From Bacteroidota bacterium (lineage in GTDB: Bacteria; Bacteroidota; Rhodothermia; Rhodothermales; UBA10348): a stretch of DNA of 55,932 bases. Of the stretch, positions 18,036 through 26,874 are shown piece by piece. Location: the NCBI GenBank assembly GCA_022567305.1, contig JADFHF010000024.1:1-55932 (forward strand). The letters run 5' to 3'. Numbering within the stretch: position 1 is the stretch's first letter; each line of letters begins with the position of its first letter. A program made the position numbers and the translations under genes. The notes under the pieces were generated by a model that saw only the letters and a program-made list of their open reading frames with translations, was not told the origin of the DNA and ran no database searches.

Positions 18036-18095
18036 CCGCACGTCAAGACGTCCTTCGACAGAAGGCGACAGACACACAGCGAATCGCCCATTCAC

Positions 18096-19265
18096 ATGAT
18101 TTCTTGTCAACGAGATCAATTTTCCCTTCCAGAGAACATTCATTACCTGAACTGCGCCTTTATGTCGCCTCAGGCCAAGCGTGTGGAAGAGGCGGGGCAG
18201 GTTGGACTCCGGTTTATGCGGAATCCAGCAGAGATTGGACCCGACGATTTTTTTAAGACTTCGGACGCAGTCCGTCACGCATTCGCGGATTTGATTAACG
18301 CTGACCAGGCCATCCGAGTGTCGCTCGCTCCGGCTGCTTCGTACGGGATCGCGACTGCTGCCCGAAACCTGGAAGTCCCCAAAGGAAGCGAGATTGTCGT
18401 CCTCTTCGAGCAGTTTCCCAGCAATATCTATACGTGGCGCCGGCTGGCATCAGAGCGCGGGCTGAAGCTAATCGAAATTTCGCCACCGAAACTTTCGGCG
18501 CATCGTGGTAAAATCTGGAACGAGCGGATCCTGGAATCTATATCCAGCTCTACGTCCGCAGTTTGTCTTCCAACCGTACATTGGACCGATGGAACCCGTT
18601 TTGATTTGAAGGCCATTGCTACGCGCGTCCGCGAAGTGGATGCCGCGTTGATCGTCGACGGGACTCAATCGGTGGGCGCCATGCCGTTCGACGTTCAGGA
18701 AATTCGTCCTGATTGTCTGATCTGTGCGGGATACAAGTGGCTGCTGGGCCCATACAGCATCGGTATGGTCTACTGGGGCGAACGATTCGACGATGGCATT
18801 CCTCTCGAGGAGAATTGGGTAACCCGAAAAGGAAGCGAAAATTTTGCCAGCGTGATGATCTACCAGGACGCCTATCGTGAAGGCGCAATCCGATATGACG
18901 TCGGTGAACGGAGTAATTTCATCTTGATGCCCATGATGCTGGAAGCGATCAGAATGGTGAGTGAACTGGAACCTTCTCGAATCCAAGACTACTGCCATGA
19001 ACTCACTTCCGAGATGCTCGATGAAGCCGTTGAACTCGGGTATCAGCTCGAAAGTGAACCATTTCGGAGTCATCATCTTTTTGGCATCCGAGTTCCGGAC
19101 GGGATACCGTTTGACCGATTGAAAGGAAAGCTGGCGGATCACCACGTATCGGTCTCCGTTCGAGGAAACGCCATTCGCGTTTCGCCAAACGTGTACAATA
19201 ATTCAGGTGACGTTGATGCATTACTCTCTGCTTTGAGGGCGTGCGTCACCGAGTCGGTACAGTGA
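18096..19265 (+). CDS. Class V aminotransferase (cysteine desulfurase-like fold)
   Basis: PLP-dependent fold type I enzyme of 389 residues. D188 in VDGTQSVGA binds the pyridine nitrogen and K214 in AGYKWLLGP forms the Schiff base; VHWTDG around 161-166 stacks on the cofactor. A mobile catalytic cysteine loop typical of IscS/SufS is not evident, so I do not call it a desulfurase; kynureninase-like or isopenicillin-epimerase-like members share this shape. Same strand as thpR and lolA, but spacings of 54-60 bases leave operon membership open. Confidence 0.85.
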   Translation: MISCQRDQFSLPENIHYLNCAFMSPQAKRVEEAGQVGLRFMRNPAEIGPDDFFKTSDAVRHAFADLINADQAIRVSLAPAASYGIATAARNLEVPKGSEIVVLFEQFPSNIYTWRRLASERGLKLIEISPPKLSAHRGKIWNERILESISSSTSAVCLPTVHWTDGTRFDLKAIATRVREVDAALIVDGTQSVGAMPFDVQEIRPDCLICAGYKWLLGPYSIGMVYWGERFDDGIPLEENWVTRKGSENFASVMIYQDAYREGAIRYDVGERSNFILMPMMLEAIRMVSELEPSRIQDYCHELTSEMLDEAVELGYQLESEPFRSHHLFGIRVPDGIPFDRLKGKLADHHVSVSVRGNAIRVSPNVYNNSGDVDALLSALRACVTESVQ

Positions 19266-19319
19266 TTGCGATACGAATCCTGAGAATTGAGGAATATTAG
19301 ATCATCTTTGGAGGCCTTC

Positions 19320-19952
19320 ATGCGGTCTTTTACTCTAAAAATTGTCGGCGCCGCTGCAATGAGCCTGTTGATGGGCACTGGGCAGGGTTACGCGCAATCG
19401 TCAGACGACGTGATCGAACGACTCCGGACTCGATATGACGCCATGCAGGCGATGCGAGCCACATTCTCTCAAACGACGTCGTCTACATTTCTGGACAACG
19501 TAGAACATTTCGAAGGAGACATATTGATCCAGGGTGATCAATACAGAATTGAGATGGCTAACCAGACGATCGTCACAAACACGATCGTGAGTTGGGTCTT
19601 TAATAGGTCGGAGAATCAGGTGCTTATTAACGACTATGAGCCTGATGAGAATACATTTTCTCTTACGACCTTCCTGGATGAATTCGACTCAGCTTATGAT
19701 GTCGTATCCTACGAACGAAAGGACAAACTGGATGTGTTGGCACTGCGACCACAGGATCCTCTCTCTATGTTCCGAGATGTGACTTTATGGGCAGATGGCG
19801 ATATTGTCGTTCGATTGGATGTTGTAGACATGAACGACGTCAAGATGAAATTCGAACTGTCCGATATCCAATTCAATCCTGAACTTTCGGACCAGACATT
19901 CATATTTTCGATTCCAAATGGCGTAGAAGTGATAGATCTCAGAGAGAACTGA
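19320..19952 (+). CDS. lolA: LolA-like periplasmic lipoprotein carrier
   Basis: Periplasmic chaperone that takes lipoproteins from LolCDE to the outer membrane. The ATG at 19320 is preceded by GGAGG five bases away and opens a signal peptide (ends GQGYAQ); an earlier in-frame start is rejected. The mature part has the LolA pattern: LRTRYDAMQAMRATFSQ, FEGDILIQGDQYRIEM, a FLDE segment, MFRDVTLWAD, and VKMKFELSDIQFNPEL... FIFSIPNGVEVID. Length 211 is standard. It is followed by a membrane protein and a dead M1 peptidase homologue in the same direction. Confidence 0.88.
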   Translation: MRSFTLKIVGAAAMSLLMGTGQGYAQSSDDVIERLRTRYDAMQAMRATFSQTTSSTFLDNVEHFEGDILIQGDQYRIEMANQTIVTNTIVSWVFNRSENQVLINDYEPDENTFSLTTFLDEFDSAYDVVSYERKDKLDVLALRPQDPLSMFRDVTLWADGDIVVRLDVVDMNDVKMKFELSDIQFNPELSDQTFIFSIPNGVEVIDLREN

Positions 19953-20030
19953 ATCGAACACTTCTCGCGCGCACATCGGGTCCAATCACTCCTGTTTGAG
20001 GTCAAGACAGCTCAGCCTATATAGCCGTTC

Positions 20031-21125
20031 ATGTTGCAACAGATCAGAAAGTGGATCTTTCCAACCGCCGCACTGATTGTTGGAATCGGACTGATGTACC
20101 TGGCGTTGCGCGGTGTCGACTTCGATTCTCTCTGGAAAGATCTTGCCCGGGGAAATTATGTCTGGACGATTCCGTTTGTAGGCTTCACCCTGATTGCCCA
20201 CCTCATTCGATCGTGGAGATGGCGTATTCTTTTGGAGGCCTTGCCGGACCAGCGAAGTGGCGCACCCCGAATTTCGCTACGCACAGCGTATTCTTCGGTG
20301 ATGATTGGATTTATGGCCAACTACGCTGCACCTCGATTGGGGGAATTCGTGCGGGCCAGTCATATGTCATTGAGGCAGAAACTGAGATTTGGTAGTGTAT
20401 TTGGAACCGTTGTAGCCGATCGAATTCTTGACATGGTCATGCTGGGACTTTGTCTTCTGACGCTACCATTGGTTTTGGGAGGGCGATTCGCGAATCTCAT
20501 GGGGCTAATGACAGATGCCGTTGGCGCTGATTCTATAGGTCGGGTAGCCTGGATCGCTGGTGTGATCGGTCTCACTTTGATTTTTGCCGGTGCTCTGGCG
20601 ATTAGGGCTTATCGTTCACGCGGGAATGAAAATCGTTACTCGAAGCTTGAAAACGTGTTCACGGCGTTCAAGGATGGCGTTACTTCGCTAACGAGATCGG
20701 GGCATACGGTGGCGCTCGTAACCTCCAGCCTCGTTATGTGGGCCTGCTACCTTTTCCTTGCTTACATCCCGCTACTCATTTTTGGTCTTGCTGGAAACGG
20801 AGGGCTGAACCTGACCGACGCCTGGGCTCTCCTGTTAATCGGAACGCTTGGAATTATCGTACCATCGCCTGGCGGTGTCGGATCTTATCACTTTGTTACG
20901 ATTCAGTCGCTAGTGATTCTCTGGGGAATTTCTCAGGAGTCGGCTGCCTCATATGCCATCTTTTCCCACGGAGCTCAATTGATTCTCTACACCATCGTGG
21001 GATTCACTTTCGTTTTGATCGAAGGCGCAACCTGGCGAGAGCTCAAGTCGGTTCCTGCGAAGTCTGCAACGGAGTCTGCTCTTCCCACTCCTAATACCGT
21101 GGAAAAGGAGAGATCAAACGCGTGA
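20031..21125 (+). CDS. UPF0104 / lysylphosphatidylglycerol-synthase-like membrane protein
   Basis: 364 residues with about eight membrane helices, of the group (PF03706) that forms the flippase part of MprF and also stands alone in many genomes. Typical pieces are FVGFTLIAHLIRSWRWRILLEA, SVMIGFMANYAAPRLGEFVRA and GIIVPSPGGVGSYHFVT. No aminoacyl-transferase domain follows, so it is probably a lipid flippase or an unassigned lipid-handling protein rather than a lysyl transferase. Its stop overlaps the GTG start of the next gene (GTGA), so the two are coupled. LolA lies just upstream. Confidence 0.88.
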   Translation: MLQQIRKWIFPTAALIVGIGLMYLALRGVDFDSLWKDLARGNYVWTIPFVGFTLIAHLIRSWRWRILLEALPDQRSGAPRISLRTAYSSVMIGFMANYAAPRLGEFVRASHMSLRQKLRFGSVFGTVVADRILDMVMLGLCLLTLPLVLGGRFANLMGLMTDAVGADSIGRVAWIAGVIGLTLIFAGALAIRAYRSRGNENRYSKLENVFTAFKDGVTSLTRSGHTVALVTSSLVMWACYLFLAYIPLLIFGLAGNGGLNLTDAWALLLIGTLGIIVPSPGGVGSYHFVTIQSLVILWGISQESAASYAIFSHGAQLILYTIVGFTFVLIEGATWRELKSVPAKSATESALPTPNTVEKERSNA

Positions 21126-23569
21126 AAAAACGAATCGTAATCATTCCTCGGCGCGGACCCCTTTTCTTGTTCGTTGCCGTTTTGCTCGCTGCACCTGTGA
21201 ACGGTCAGGACCTGGGTCCGTCAAACCATTCGCTATTCACAAGTCCTATCCAGGAATCGGAGGACACTCAGTGGGACGTTCAACATCTCAGAATACATGT
21301 GTTCATCGACCCGGAGAGGCATATTTTGCGCGCTGAGGCCGCGTTCGATCTCGTGGTGACGGACAGCACGCTGGATCTCATTCAGATTCCATCCGATGGG
21401 GTCTCAATCACCAGCATAAGCACGTACGGGCTTGCTGCTAACGCAGTGGACGCTCCTGAAAATGCCGTCGCTATTGAGATTCCGCACCCATTTCCTGTGG
21501 ATTCAGTGTTGGGAATCCGAGTAGAATTCGACCTCAATCGCAGTCTTTACACAGCTCCGCTCGGAACCAACTCGGGTAACTGGAGGGGAATCTGGACCTC
21601 TTTTAATCCTGGTCGTCGACCCTGGATCCCATTTGACATCTCGGTTGACGATTGGCTTACGGCCGAATTACGAGTAAGTGTCCCTGATACATGGAAGGTC
21701 TTCCTTACCGGCGAAAAACAGTGGGACATCGAATCTGAAGGAAAAAGAACGACCGCCTCGTTGCATTCTCGCTCGGGTCCTCTCCACAAACTGGGATTTT
21801 TCGCCGTGAAGGGGCAGGAAATTGCCTCTGATAATGGTCGTTTTGTCGTAGCTCTATCGCCGGATGACAGCCCGCAGGTCAGCGAAGCCCGTATCTCCAT
21901 CTCGCGGATGGAGCGCTTTTTTGCTCAGTACCTCGGCTCGGGTGAACCGGACTCTAGTCGCTATATCATATTCCCGGGCCCTAGAAACGTCTCGACAAGC
22001 GGCGCCGGTCTTTCCTTCCTTCCATTTTCTTCCCTACCATCTGGATTATATCCGGCCGAGGAAGATTTTCAGCTTGCCAAGGCGGTTGCCTCCCGCTGGG
22101 TCGTGAAACATCTTCCTCTGTTGGGCTGGACGGATATTTGGCTTTCTGAGGCATTACCGGCCTATATGGCGTCACTCTATGTTCGAGATCGACACGGCGA
22201 CGACGCGTATCTGCATGTCTTGTGGAATCGTCGCGAAGAGTACTTGACCGAATCGCGAACGTATATGCGACCCCTGGTCTGGGATCGATGGACACATCCC
22301 TCGGAATTGCTGGATGCACACGCTACTGGAAAGGGCCTCTGGGTATTTCATATGCTTGGAGAGACACATGGAACGGAATTCATTTGGGAGGCCCTTAACG
22401 AACTTGCATTCCTGGGGAATACCAGGACCATTTCTACGGAAGAGCTGAGAATCGTGCTCGAAAAAGTTCTGGAACTGGATCTCATCGAATATTTTGACCA
22501 GTGGGTTTACGCTGCCGGACATCCCGTGCTAGACTATTTTTACGAGGTAGCCTCGAATCAGGAATCCATCGATCTAACGATTGAGCAAACTCAAGAGGGC
22601 TATCTCGTTCCATCCGAGTTCAAGTTTGACGTAGAAATTGAGTCAGCCTCTCTGATAGGGGTCGATCGCGACGAGTTCTATATCGATGAAAGAAGTTCGT
22701 CGTTGAATTTTCCCGTAACGCTGCGACCCCAATACGTGCTTCTCGATCCAGGGGGCAGATTACTTTTCGAGCATGGAGATTTGCTCAATCCGACGACGAT
22801 CGTATCCAGCCTGCGTAGAAACGCGACAATTTCGGGTAGATATGTTGGTTCACGGAGGCTGCTCTCCGGAGATGTGGACGCCTCCATGCTCATTGCCCTC
22901 AGGCCTATTCTCGCCGAACGAGCCTCCCCGTACGTGGATCGCAACTTACTGGACGCCATCTCTCGAATGGCCCCGTCGGGTTCGGCACTTCGAGAATTAC
23001 TCAGTGTTGCTCGTGATACAACCGCGCGGACACGAGCCTTCGCGGTCCAAAAACTGGGACTGTTTTCTGGTTCTCCGGATGCCCGGCGAACAGCGTTTGA
23101 AGTAGCCAACTCCGAGTCAGACCCACTCATGTTGGCCGCGGCGGTGAGCGCCTTGGTCCGTCTGGATTCGTCGTTGGCGTGGCCTGTGCTCAGGTCTGCT
23201 TTCGTAACGGAGTCCACTGGAGATATCGTGAGAAGAACAGCTGTCCAACTTCTCGTTGATGCACCCATCGATGATGACGATAAAGTAGAAGCGCTTCGCG
23301 GCGTCCTAGATCAGAAATACGCGGACGATTTACGAGGTGATGCGATCCGTTCACTTCAGAGTTGGTCGGACAATCGTGATGTTCGAGAGCAGCTTCTTTC
23401 ACTCTGGGCTGGGTCATCCGTTCATCTTCGATCGGCGATTCTGTCATTCTTCCGGTCGACGGATTTGTCAGAAAATGAGCGGGATTCGCTTCACGCTTGG
23501 ATGGACGTTGAACCTGACCCTCTGCTGCACCGCCGCCTGGAATCAATCCTTCTGGAGCCCACTTCGTAG
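21122..23569 (+). CDS. Secreted M1-peptidase homologue without zinc motif, HEAT-like tail
   Basis: 815 residues. Starts GTG inside the stop of the previous gene. Signal peptide (ends APVNGQ), then an M1 aminopeptidase-like N-terminal beta domain (WDVQHLRIHVFIDPERHIL... AEAAFDLVV) and a catalytic-like domain. The HExxH zinc helix reads KAVAS at 320-324 (AKAVASRWVVKH), so both histidines and the glutamate are lost, while the third-ligand region is recognisable as WLSEALPAYMA with E343. There is no GAMEN loop. From about residue 590 the protein is a helical HEAT-like repeat region (FEVANSESDPLMLAAAVSALV, VDAPIDDDDKVEALRGVL). It should not cut peptides and more likely binds or scaffolds in the periplasm together with the flippase-like protein. 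Confidence 0.8.
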   Translation: MKKRIVIIPRRGPLFLFVAVLLAAPVNGQDLGPSNHSLFTSPIQESEDTQWDVQHLRIHVFIDPERHILRAEAAFDLVVTDSTLDLIQIPSDGVSITSISTYGLAANAVDAPENAVAIEIPHPFPVDSVLGIRVEFDLNRSLYTAPLGTNSGNWRGIWTSFNPGRRPWIPFDISVDDWLTAELRVSVPDTWKVFLTGEKQWDIESEGKRTTASLHSRSGPLHKLGFFAVKGQEIASDNGRFVVALSPDDSPQVSEARISISRMERFFAQYLGSGEPDSSRYIIFPGPRNVSTSGAGLSFLPFSSLPSGLYPAEEDFQLAKAVASRWVVKHLPLLGWTDIWLSEALPAYMASLYVRDRHGDDAYLHVLWNRREEYLTESRTYMRPLVWDRWTHPSELLDAHATGKGLWVFHMLGETHGTEFIWEALNELAFLGNTRTISTEELRIVLEKVLELDLIEYFDQWVYAAGHPVLDYFYEVASNQESIDLTIEQTQEGYLVPSEFKFDVEIESASLIGVDRDEFYIDERSSSLNFPVTLRPQYVLLDPGGRLLFEHGDLLNPTTIVSSLRRNATISGRYVGSRRLLSGDVDASMLIALRPILAERASPYVDRNLLDAISRMAPSGSALRELLSVARDTTARTRAFAVQKLGLFSGSPDARRTAFEVANSESDPLMLAAAVSALVRLDSSLAWPVLRSAFVTESTGDIVRRTAVQLLVDAPIDDDDKVEALRGVLDQKYADDLRGDAIRSLQSWSDNRDVREQLLSLWAGSSVHLRSAILSFFRSTDLSENERDSLHAWMDVEPDPLLHRRLESILLEPTS

Positions 23570-23785
23570 GGTCTTTTCTTTAGAATCCGAAGTCAAAACG
23601 CCCGCAACAGCTCGCAGAGACTATCGAACGACTCACTAGTCTCGAAATACCGTTCAGAGCAATTCACTTTACAGCGGAATAACTGCGTCCTACCCTTAGC
23701 CTGAGGATCGGAGTTAGCACATCCATGCGATCAATTAGGTCGATCGCAAATACTTGTTAATTAAGAACATATTTCGACTTTCACC

Positions 23786-24046
23786 ATGCAAATCCCGTCT
23801 AACAGTATCAACTTCAATCCGCTCGACGGTTTGATCAGCGACACCATTTACGAAATGCTCGAGAATCACAATCTGCTCAGTGAAAAAGGAGTCAGAGATT
23901 TTCAGATTCGGCAGCAATTCCGTTCGATGCGCAGCTGTAATGTCCCCGCGTATGAAGCCATCGAAAATCTGAGAGTAGAGTATCCATACCTCCAGTTTGA
24001 CACGATACGCAAGATCGTCTACAAGCTAAACGGAGCTCGTCGATAG
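23786..24046 (+). CDS. Small helical protein of unknown function
   Basis: 86 residues, not recognised. Mostly helical, with a possible helix-turn-helix arrangement in the second half (NVPAYEAIENLRVEYPYL, then FDTIRKIVYKLN). The start ATG at 23786 follows an AT-rich stretch that could be a promoter. The codon pattern and the conserved-looking amphipathic helices favour a real gene. It stands alone, 216 bases after the M1-like gene. The gap 23570-23785 holds nothing else I can name. A DNA-binding role is only a guess. Confidence 0.6.
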   Translation: MQIPSNSINFNPLDGLISDTIYEMLENHNLLSEKGVRDFQIRQQFRSMRSCNVPAYEAIENLRVEYPYLQFDTIRKIVYKLNGARR

Positions 24047-24101
24047 CAAAAATAAGACAGGATTAATATTTCAGGCCACGAACGAAGCCGATAGGAATCG
24101 T

Positions 24102-24346
24102 TCAGCTTGAAAGGTGGGCGTCCCGGTAGGAGCGTGAACAGCGATGTTCCCCCCTATCGGGGCGTGATCTTTTGGGGATCCGTTGACTTTTTGACGCCAT
24201 TCCATGTTCGAACTCTGGGTTCGTCTCCGTCGGGATGAAAGCACCTGTTTCATTCCACCAGGCGCTCAGTTCTCGGCCAAGCAAATCGGCGATCTCCGGC
24301 TACGTCCCGGAATAGGGTCTTCCCACGTCGCTAGGGTCGATTCGTT
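24102..24346 (-). pseudogene. Decayed C-terminal tail of a sulfatase
   Basis: Minus-strand translation downstream of the cyanophycinase-like gene reads DPSDVGRPYSGT, a TAG stop (24300-24302), then PEIADLLGRELSAWW, NETGAFIPTETNPEFE. The pattern PEIA...L..ELSAW..ETGA..P..NP is what ends many arylsulfatases (residues after the last catalytic part). There is no upstream catalytic domain (no CxPxR motif) and an in-frame stop splits it, so this looks like a remnant of a lost or moved gene. The match is from remembered family style and should be tested by search. This stretch otherwise has no gene. Confidence 0.5.
24119..24164 (+). terminator. Structured hairpin after the 86-residue gene
   Basis: Outer stem CGTCCCGGTAGG / CCTATCGGGGCG (wobble pairs allowed) encloses an inner stem GAACA-GCGA-TGTTC with a GNRA-type loop. 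TGATCTTTT follows. It could end the 86-residue gene's transcript or be a small structured RNA element. It overlaps the sulfatase remnant. Confidence 0.4.
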
Positions 24347-25216
24347 TTATTTTTTCGGCCACTCCCGTTCAACGATCCGTTCTAAGGGTTGCAGGTCTCT
24401 GGACGGGCGGAAGGCTTCACGCGTGGCCAAATTGAAACGATCACCCGGCGCTAGGAAATAATACTGACCGCCCGAGTCGATCATTTTCCTTGCGTCATAG
24501 ATGGCTACGTATCCGCTTCCCATGACCTCGAAATTGTCTCCTCGAACGATAATCGCGGTGTCTTCGTCAATACCGATTCCCAATAGTTCCGGCCGTGCTT
24601 CAATGATCTCAATCAGATCAAACTGCCTGTTTCTCCGCAGCAAGTGTTGATCGATCGCGACATTTTTGATGAAAGCGAGCCCTTCTTCGTGATCACCCAT
24701 CATCACCGTATTGGTCTGCGTATCTCCCCGGGCGAGATAGGACCCTTGGATCGTCGCTCCGGCTGAGCTTCCACCGATGACACCTCCTCTTTCCAGAAGC
24801 GCATCCAATTCTTCGTGTACGCGCGTATTCATGTAGGCGTCGACGAGCCGCCACTGCCTTCCGCCACCGAACCAGACACCGTGTGCTTCCAGGAGCGGAC
24901 TTACGAACTCTTCCGTATTGGCAACTATCGGATCTGACGTGTGGAGCACTGTCAGGTTGGAAGCGCCCACGGCGCGGAATGAATTCAACCCCTGATAAAA
25001 CTCGTCATATTGATCGCCCTCTCCAGCTGTCGGAATGAATACGATCGGAGCATCTTTCCCGCCTGCCAGATCCATAAAGCGCTCAAGGATCGACAGGTCA
25101 CGCATTCCGCCACCGACCATCACGAGGGAACCCCGCTCGGGGCCGATCCCCTGAGCATATCCGCCGATTGGAAACAGGAACAGAACAGTTAAACAGAACG
25201 AGAACAGTTTTTTCAT
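24347..25216 (-). CDS. Secreted cyanophycinase-like peptidase (S51)
   Basis: Class I glutamine-amidotransferase-like serine peptidase. The ATG at 25216 opens a signal peptide (KKLFSFCLTVLFLFPIGGYAQ); 24 earlier codons in the same frame overlap the upstream gene. The nucleophile elbow GGSSAGA puts the serine at residue 151; GVWFGGGRQWRLVD and IPTAGEGD are the other family blocks, and GIGIDEDTAI the late one. Cyanophycinases cut cyanophycin to beta-Asp-Arg dipeptides; secreted forms use external polymer or unknown peptides. The stop is directly followed by the sulfatase remnant. It lies 25 bases after a small membrane-protein gene, so the two probably form an operon. Confidence 0.88.
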   Translation of the reverse strand: MKKLFSFCLTVLFLFPIGGYAQGIGPERGSLVMVGGGMRDLSILERFMDLAGGKDAPIVFIPTAGEGDQYDEFYQGLNSFRAVGASNLTVLHTSDPIVANTEEFVSPLLEAHGVWFGGGRQWRLVDAYMNTRVHEELDALLERGGVIGGSSAGATIQGSYLARGDTQTNTVMMGDHEEGLAFIKNVAIDQHLLRRNRQFDLIEIIEARPELLGIGIDEDTAIIVRGDNFEVMGSGYVAIYDARKMIDSGGQYYFLAPGDRFNLATREAFRPSRDLQPLERIVEREWPKK

Positions 25217-25241
25217 CTTCGTCACCCGGATCAATGTCGAT

Positions 25242-25880
25242 TTAAGTATCACGTGGCGCATCGGGAAGCAAATCGGCTTTCCCCTCAAGAATGTCGGCGT
25301 ACATGTCTAACAAGGAGGCCTCGATGCTAACCAGTAAAGCAAGACTGGATTCGAACTTTTTGATGGCCTCACTCTCATTCCACGGGTGCCCGTTGGCAGC
25401 AGCCACAGCTGTACCGTTTAAAAGAGCCTGGATCAGACTGAATCCGTAATTCCGATAGATATCCTGGATTGAATAGAGATCAGAGAGTTCCAGAATTTGC
25501 TCATAATCGACATGATTGAAGACCCCAATCGAATTTGCCGTCTCCCAGGCGGTGTTCTTCACTTGAATTCCGGGGACAAATCGACTTTCTACCTCATCTC
25601 CAGAATCGTTGGAGTCGTGTAGGTGTGCCAGGATCTCCTCATTTGTTTCGTGAATGGCGCTGATGAGTTCGTTATTGGATCGCACCTCTTCGACGATCTG
25701 AGTCAACGCAGCGTCCGCCCGTCTTTCCTGGGCATTTAATTCACGCCACTCGTTGACTGACAGGGCCAAAACGATACCCAGTATAATAGAAACCACTTCT
25801 ACGAACATGGCTTGAAGCGGAAAGCGGTTGCGTCGTTCAGCCGAAGTACTGGATTGCTCGGCTCTTTGGGGAATTTCCAT
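25242..25880 (-). CDS. Small membrane protein, DUF6090-like shape
   Basis: 212 residues. A polar N-terminus is followed by one membrane helix at about 26-44 ending in the motif SIILGIVLALSVNEWRE, which is shared by a common group of unnamed membrane proteins in marine bacteria (the ALxxNxW pattern of DUF6090-like proteins). The rest is helical and probably periplasmic or cytoplasmic, rich in acidic residues. It sits 25 bases before the cyanophycinase-like gene in the same direction, so co-transcription is likely. No function is known. Confidence 0.75.
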   Translation of the reverse strand: MEIPQRAEQSSTSAERRNRFPLQAMFVEVVSIILGIVLALSVNEWRELNAQERRADAALTQIVEEVRSNNELISAIHETNEEILAHLHDSNDSGDEVESRFVPGIQVKNTAWETANSIGVFNHVDYEQILELSDLYSIQDIYRNYGFSLIQALLNGTAVAAANGHPWNESEAIKKFESSLALLVSIEASLLDMYADILEGKADLLPDAPRDT

Positions 25881-25910
25881 ATCGAGTTGTATGTCAGGCG
25901 AAGAATCGTT

Positions 25911-26717
25911 CTATTCAGATTCGCGATACAGCTTTGCTGCGATGTCGGCAGAAAGCGTTATACCCTTTATCATGGCCGAGCTGAACCCCTCGTGCTCCAT
26001 TCGATTGAGACCGGCAATCGTACAACCTCTCGGTGTGGTCACACGATCAATCTCGAATTCCGGATGATTATCCATTTCTAGCAGAAGCGTGGCAGCACCA
26101 CGCGCTGTTTGTGCAGCGATTTCGAGCGCCTCGTATGAATGAAATCCTATCTCTATGCCACCCTGGGATGCAGCACGAATCGCGCGTAGGAAAAAGGCAA
26201 TTCCGCACGCGCCAAGCGCCGTCGCTGCAGTCATCAATTCCTCCTCGATCACCAGTGTCTTACCTACCACGTTGAAAATCGTCTTCGTGACTTCTATTGC
26301 CTTATCATTCGAACTCTCGGAAGCAATGCAGGTCATGGATTCGTGAATTGAGATGGCCGTGTTGGGCATTGCCCTAACCACGGAAACGCCATCAGGTATT
26401 CTGGATGAAATCTGAGCGGCAGTCACTCCCGTAACGACAGAAATAAGAATGTGATGACCTGGCTTCAAAACCGGGGAGAGTTCTTCCAGCACGATATCGA
26501 TCTGTTGCGGCTCGACGGCAATAATCACGACTTCCCTGGTCTCGACCGCCTTACGATTATCCCCCTCGACGACGAATCCCATCTCCTTCATCGGATTGAG
26601 GAGAGAGACTGTTCGCCGGGAAAGTGTGATGTTTTTCGCGGCGAGCGACTCAGATTTTACAAGCCCGTTGGCGATCGCCATTCCCAGGTTGCCGGCTCCA
26701 ATGATTGCGATATCCAT
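25911..26717 (-). CDS. proC: Pyrroline-5-carboxylate reductase
   Basis: Makes proline from pyrroline-5-carboxylate with NAD(P)H, the last step of proline synthesis. Rossmann GAGNLG at residues 7-12 opens the protein; PNTAIS and the C-terminal signature region with TTPRGCTIAGLNRMEHEGF (normally TSPGGTT-AGL) are seen. 268 residues is normal. The start at 26717 fits the family. Same strand as rlmB with 157 bases between. Confidence 0.94.
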   Translation of the reverse strand: MDIAIIGAGNLGMAIANGLVKSESLAAKNITLSRRTVSLLNPMKEMGFVVEGDNRKAVETREVVIIAVEPQQIDIVLEELSPVLKPGHHILISVVTGVTAAQISSRIPDGVSVVRAMPNTAISIHESMTCIASESSNDKAIEVTKTIFNVVGKTLVIEEELMTAATALGACGIAFFLRAIRAASQGGIEIGFHSYEALEIAAQTARGAATLLLEMDNHPEFEIDRVTTPRGCTIAGLNRMEHEGFSSAMIKGITLSADIAAKLYRESE

Positions 26718-26874
26718 GCGAAAGATCTTTTAGGTTCCGAACAATTAGCTGCCAATGCCATTTCACTTCGACCACTCCGTTGGGGTCCGATCCTGCCGAA
26801 TATCCTTCAATGTTTCTTGCAGTGAAGATGGTGTTCGAAGACACTCTGAGGCATCCCGGGGCATGATATACAGT

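Noticed and set aside
18468-19145. Minus-strand ORF of 225 residues under the aminotransferase
   Set aside because: Shadow of the PLP enzyme on the other strand.
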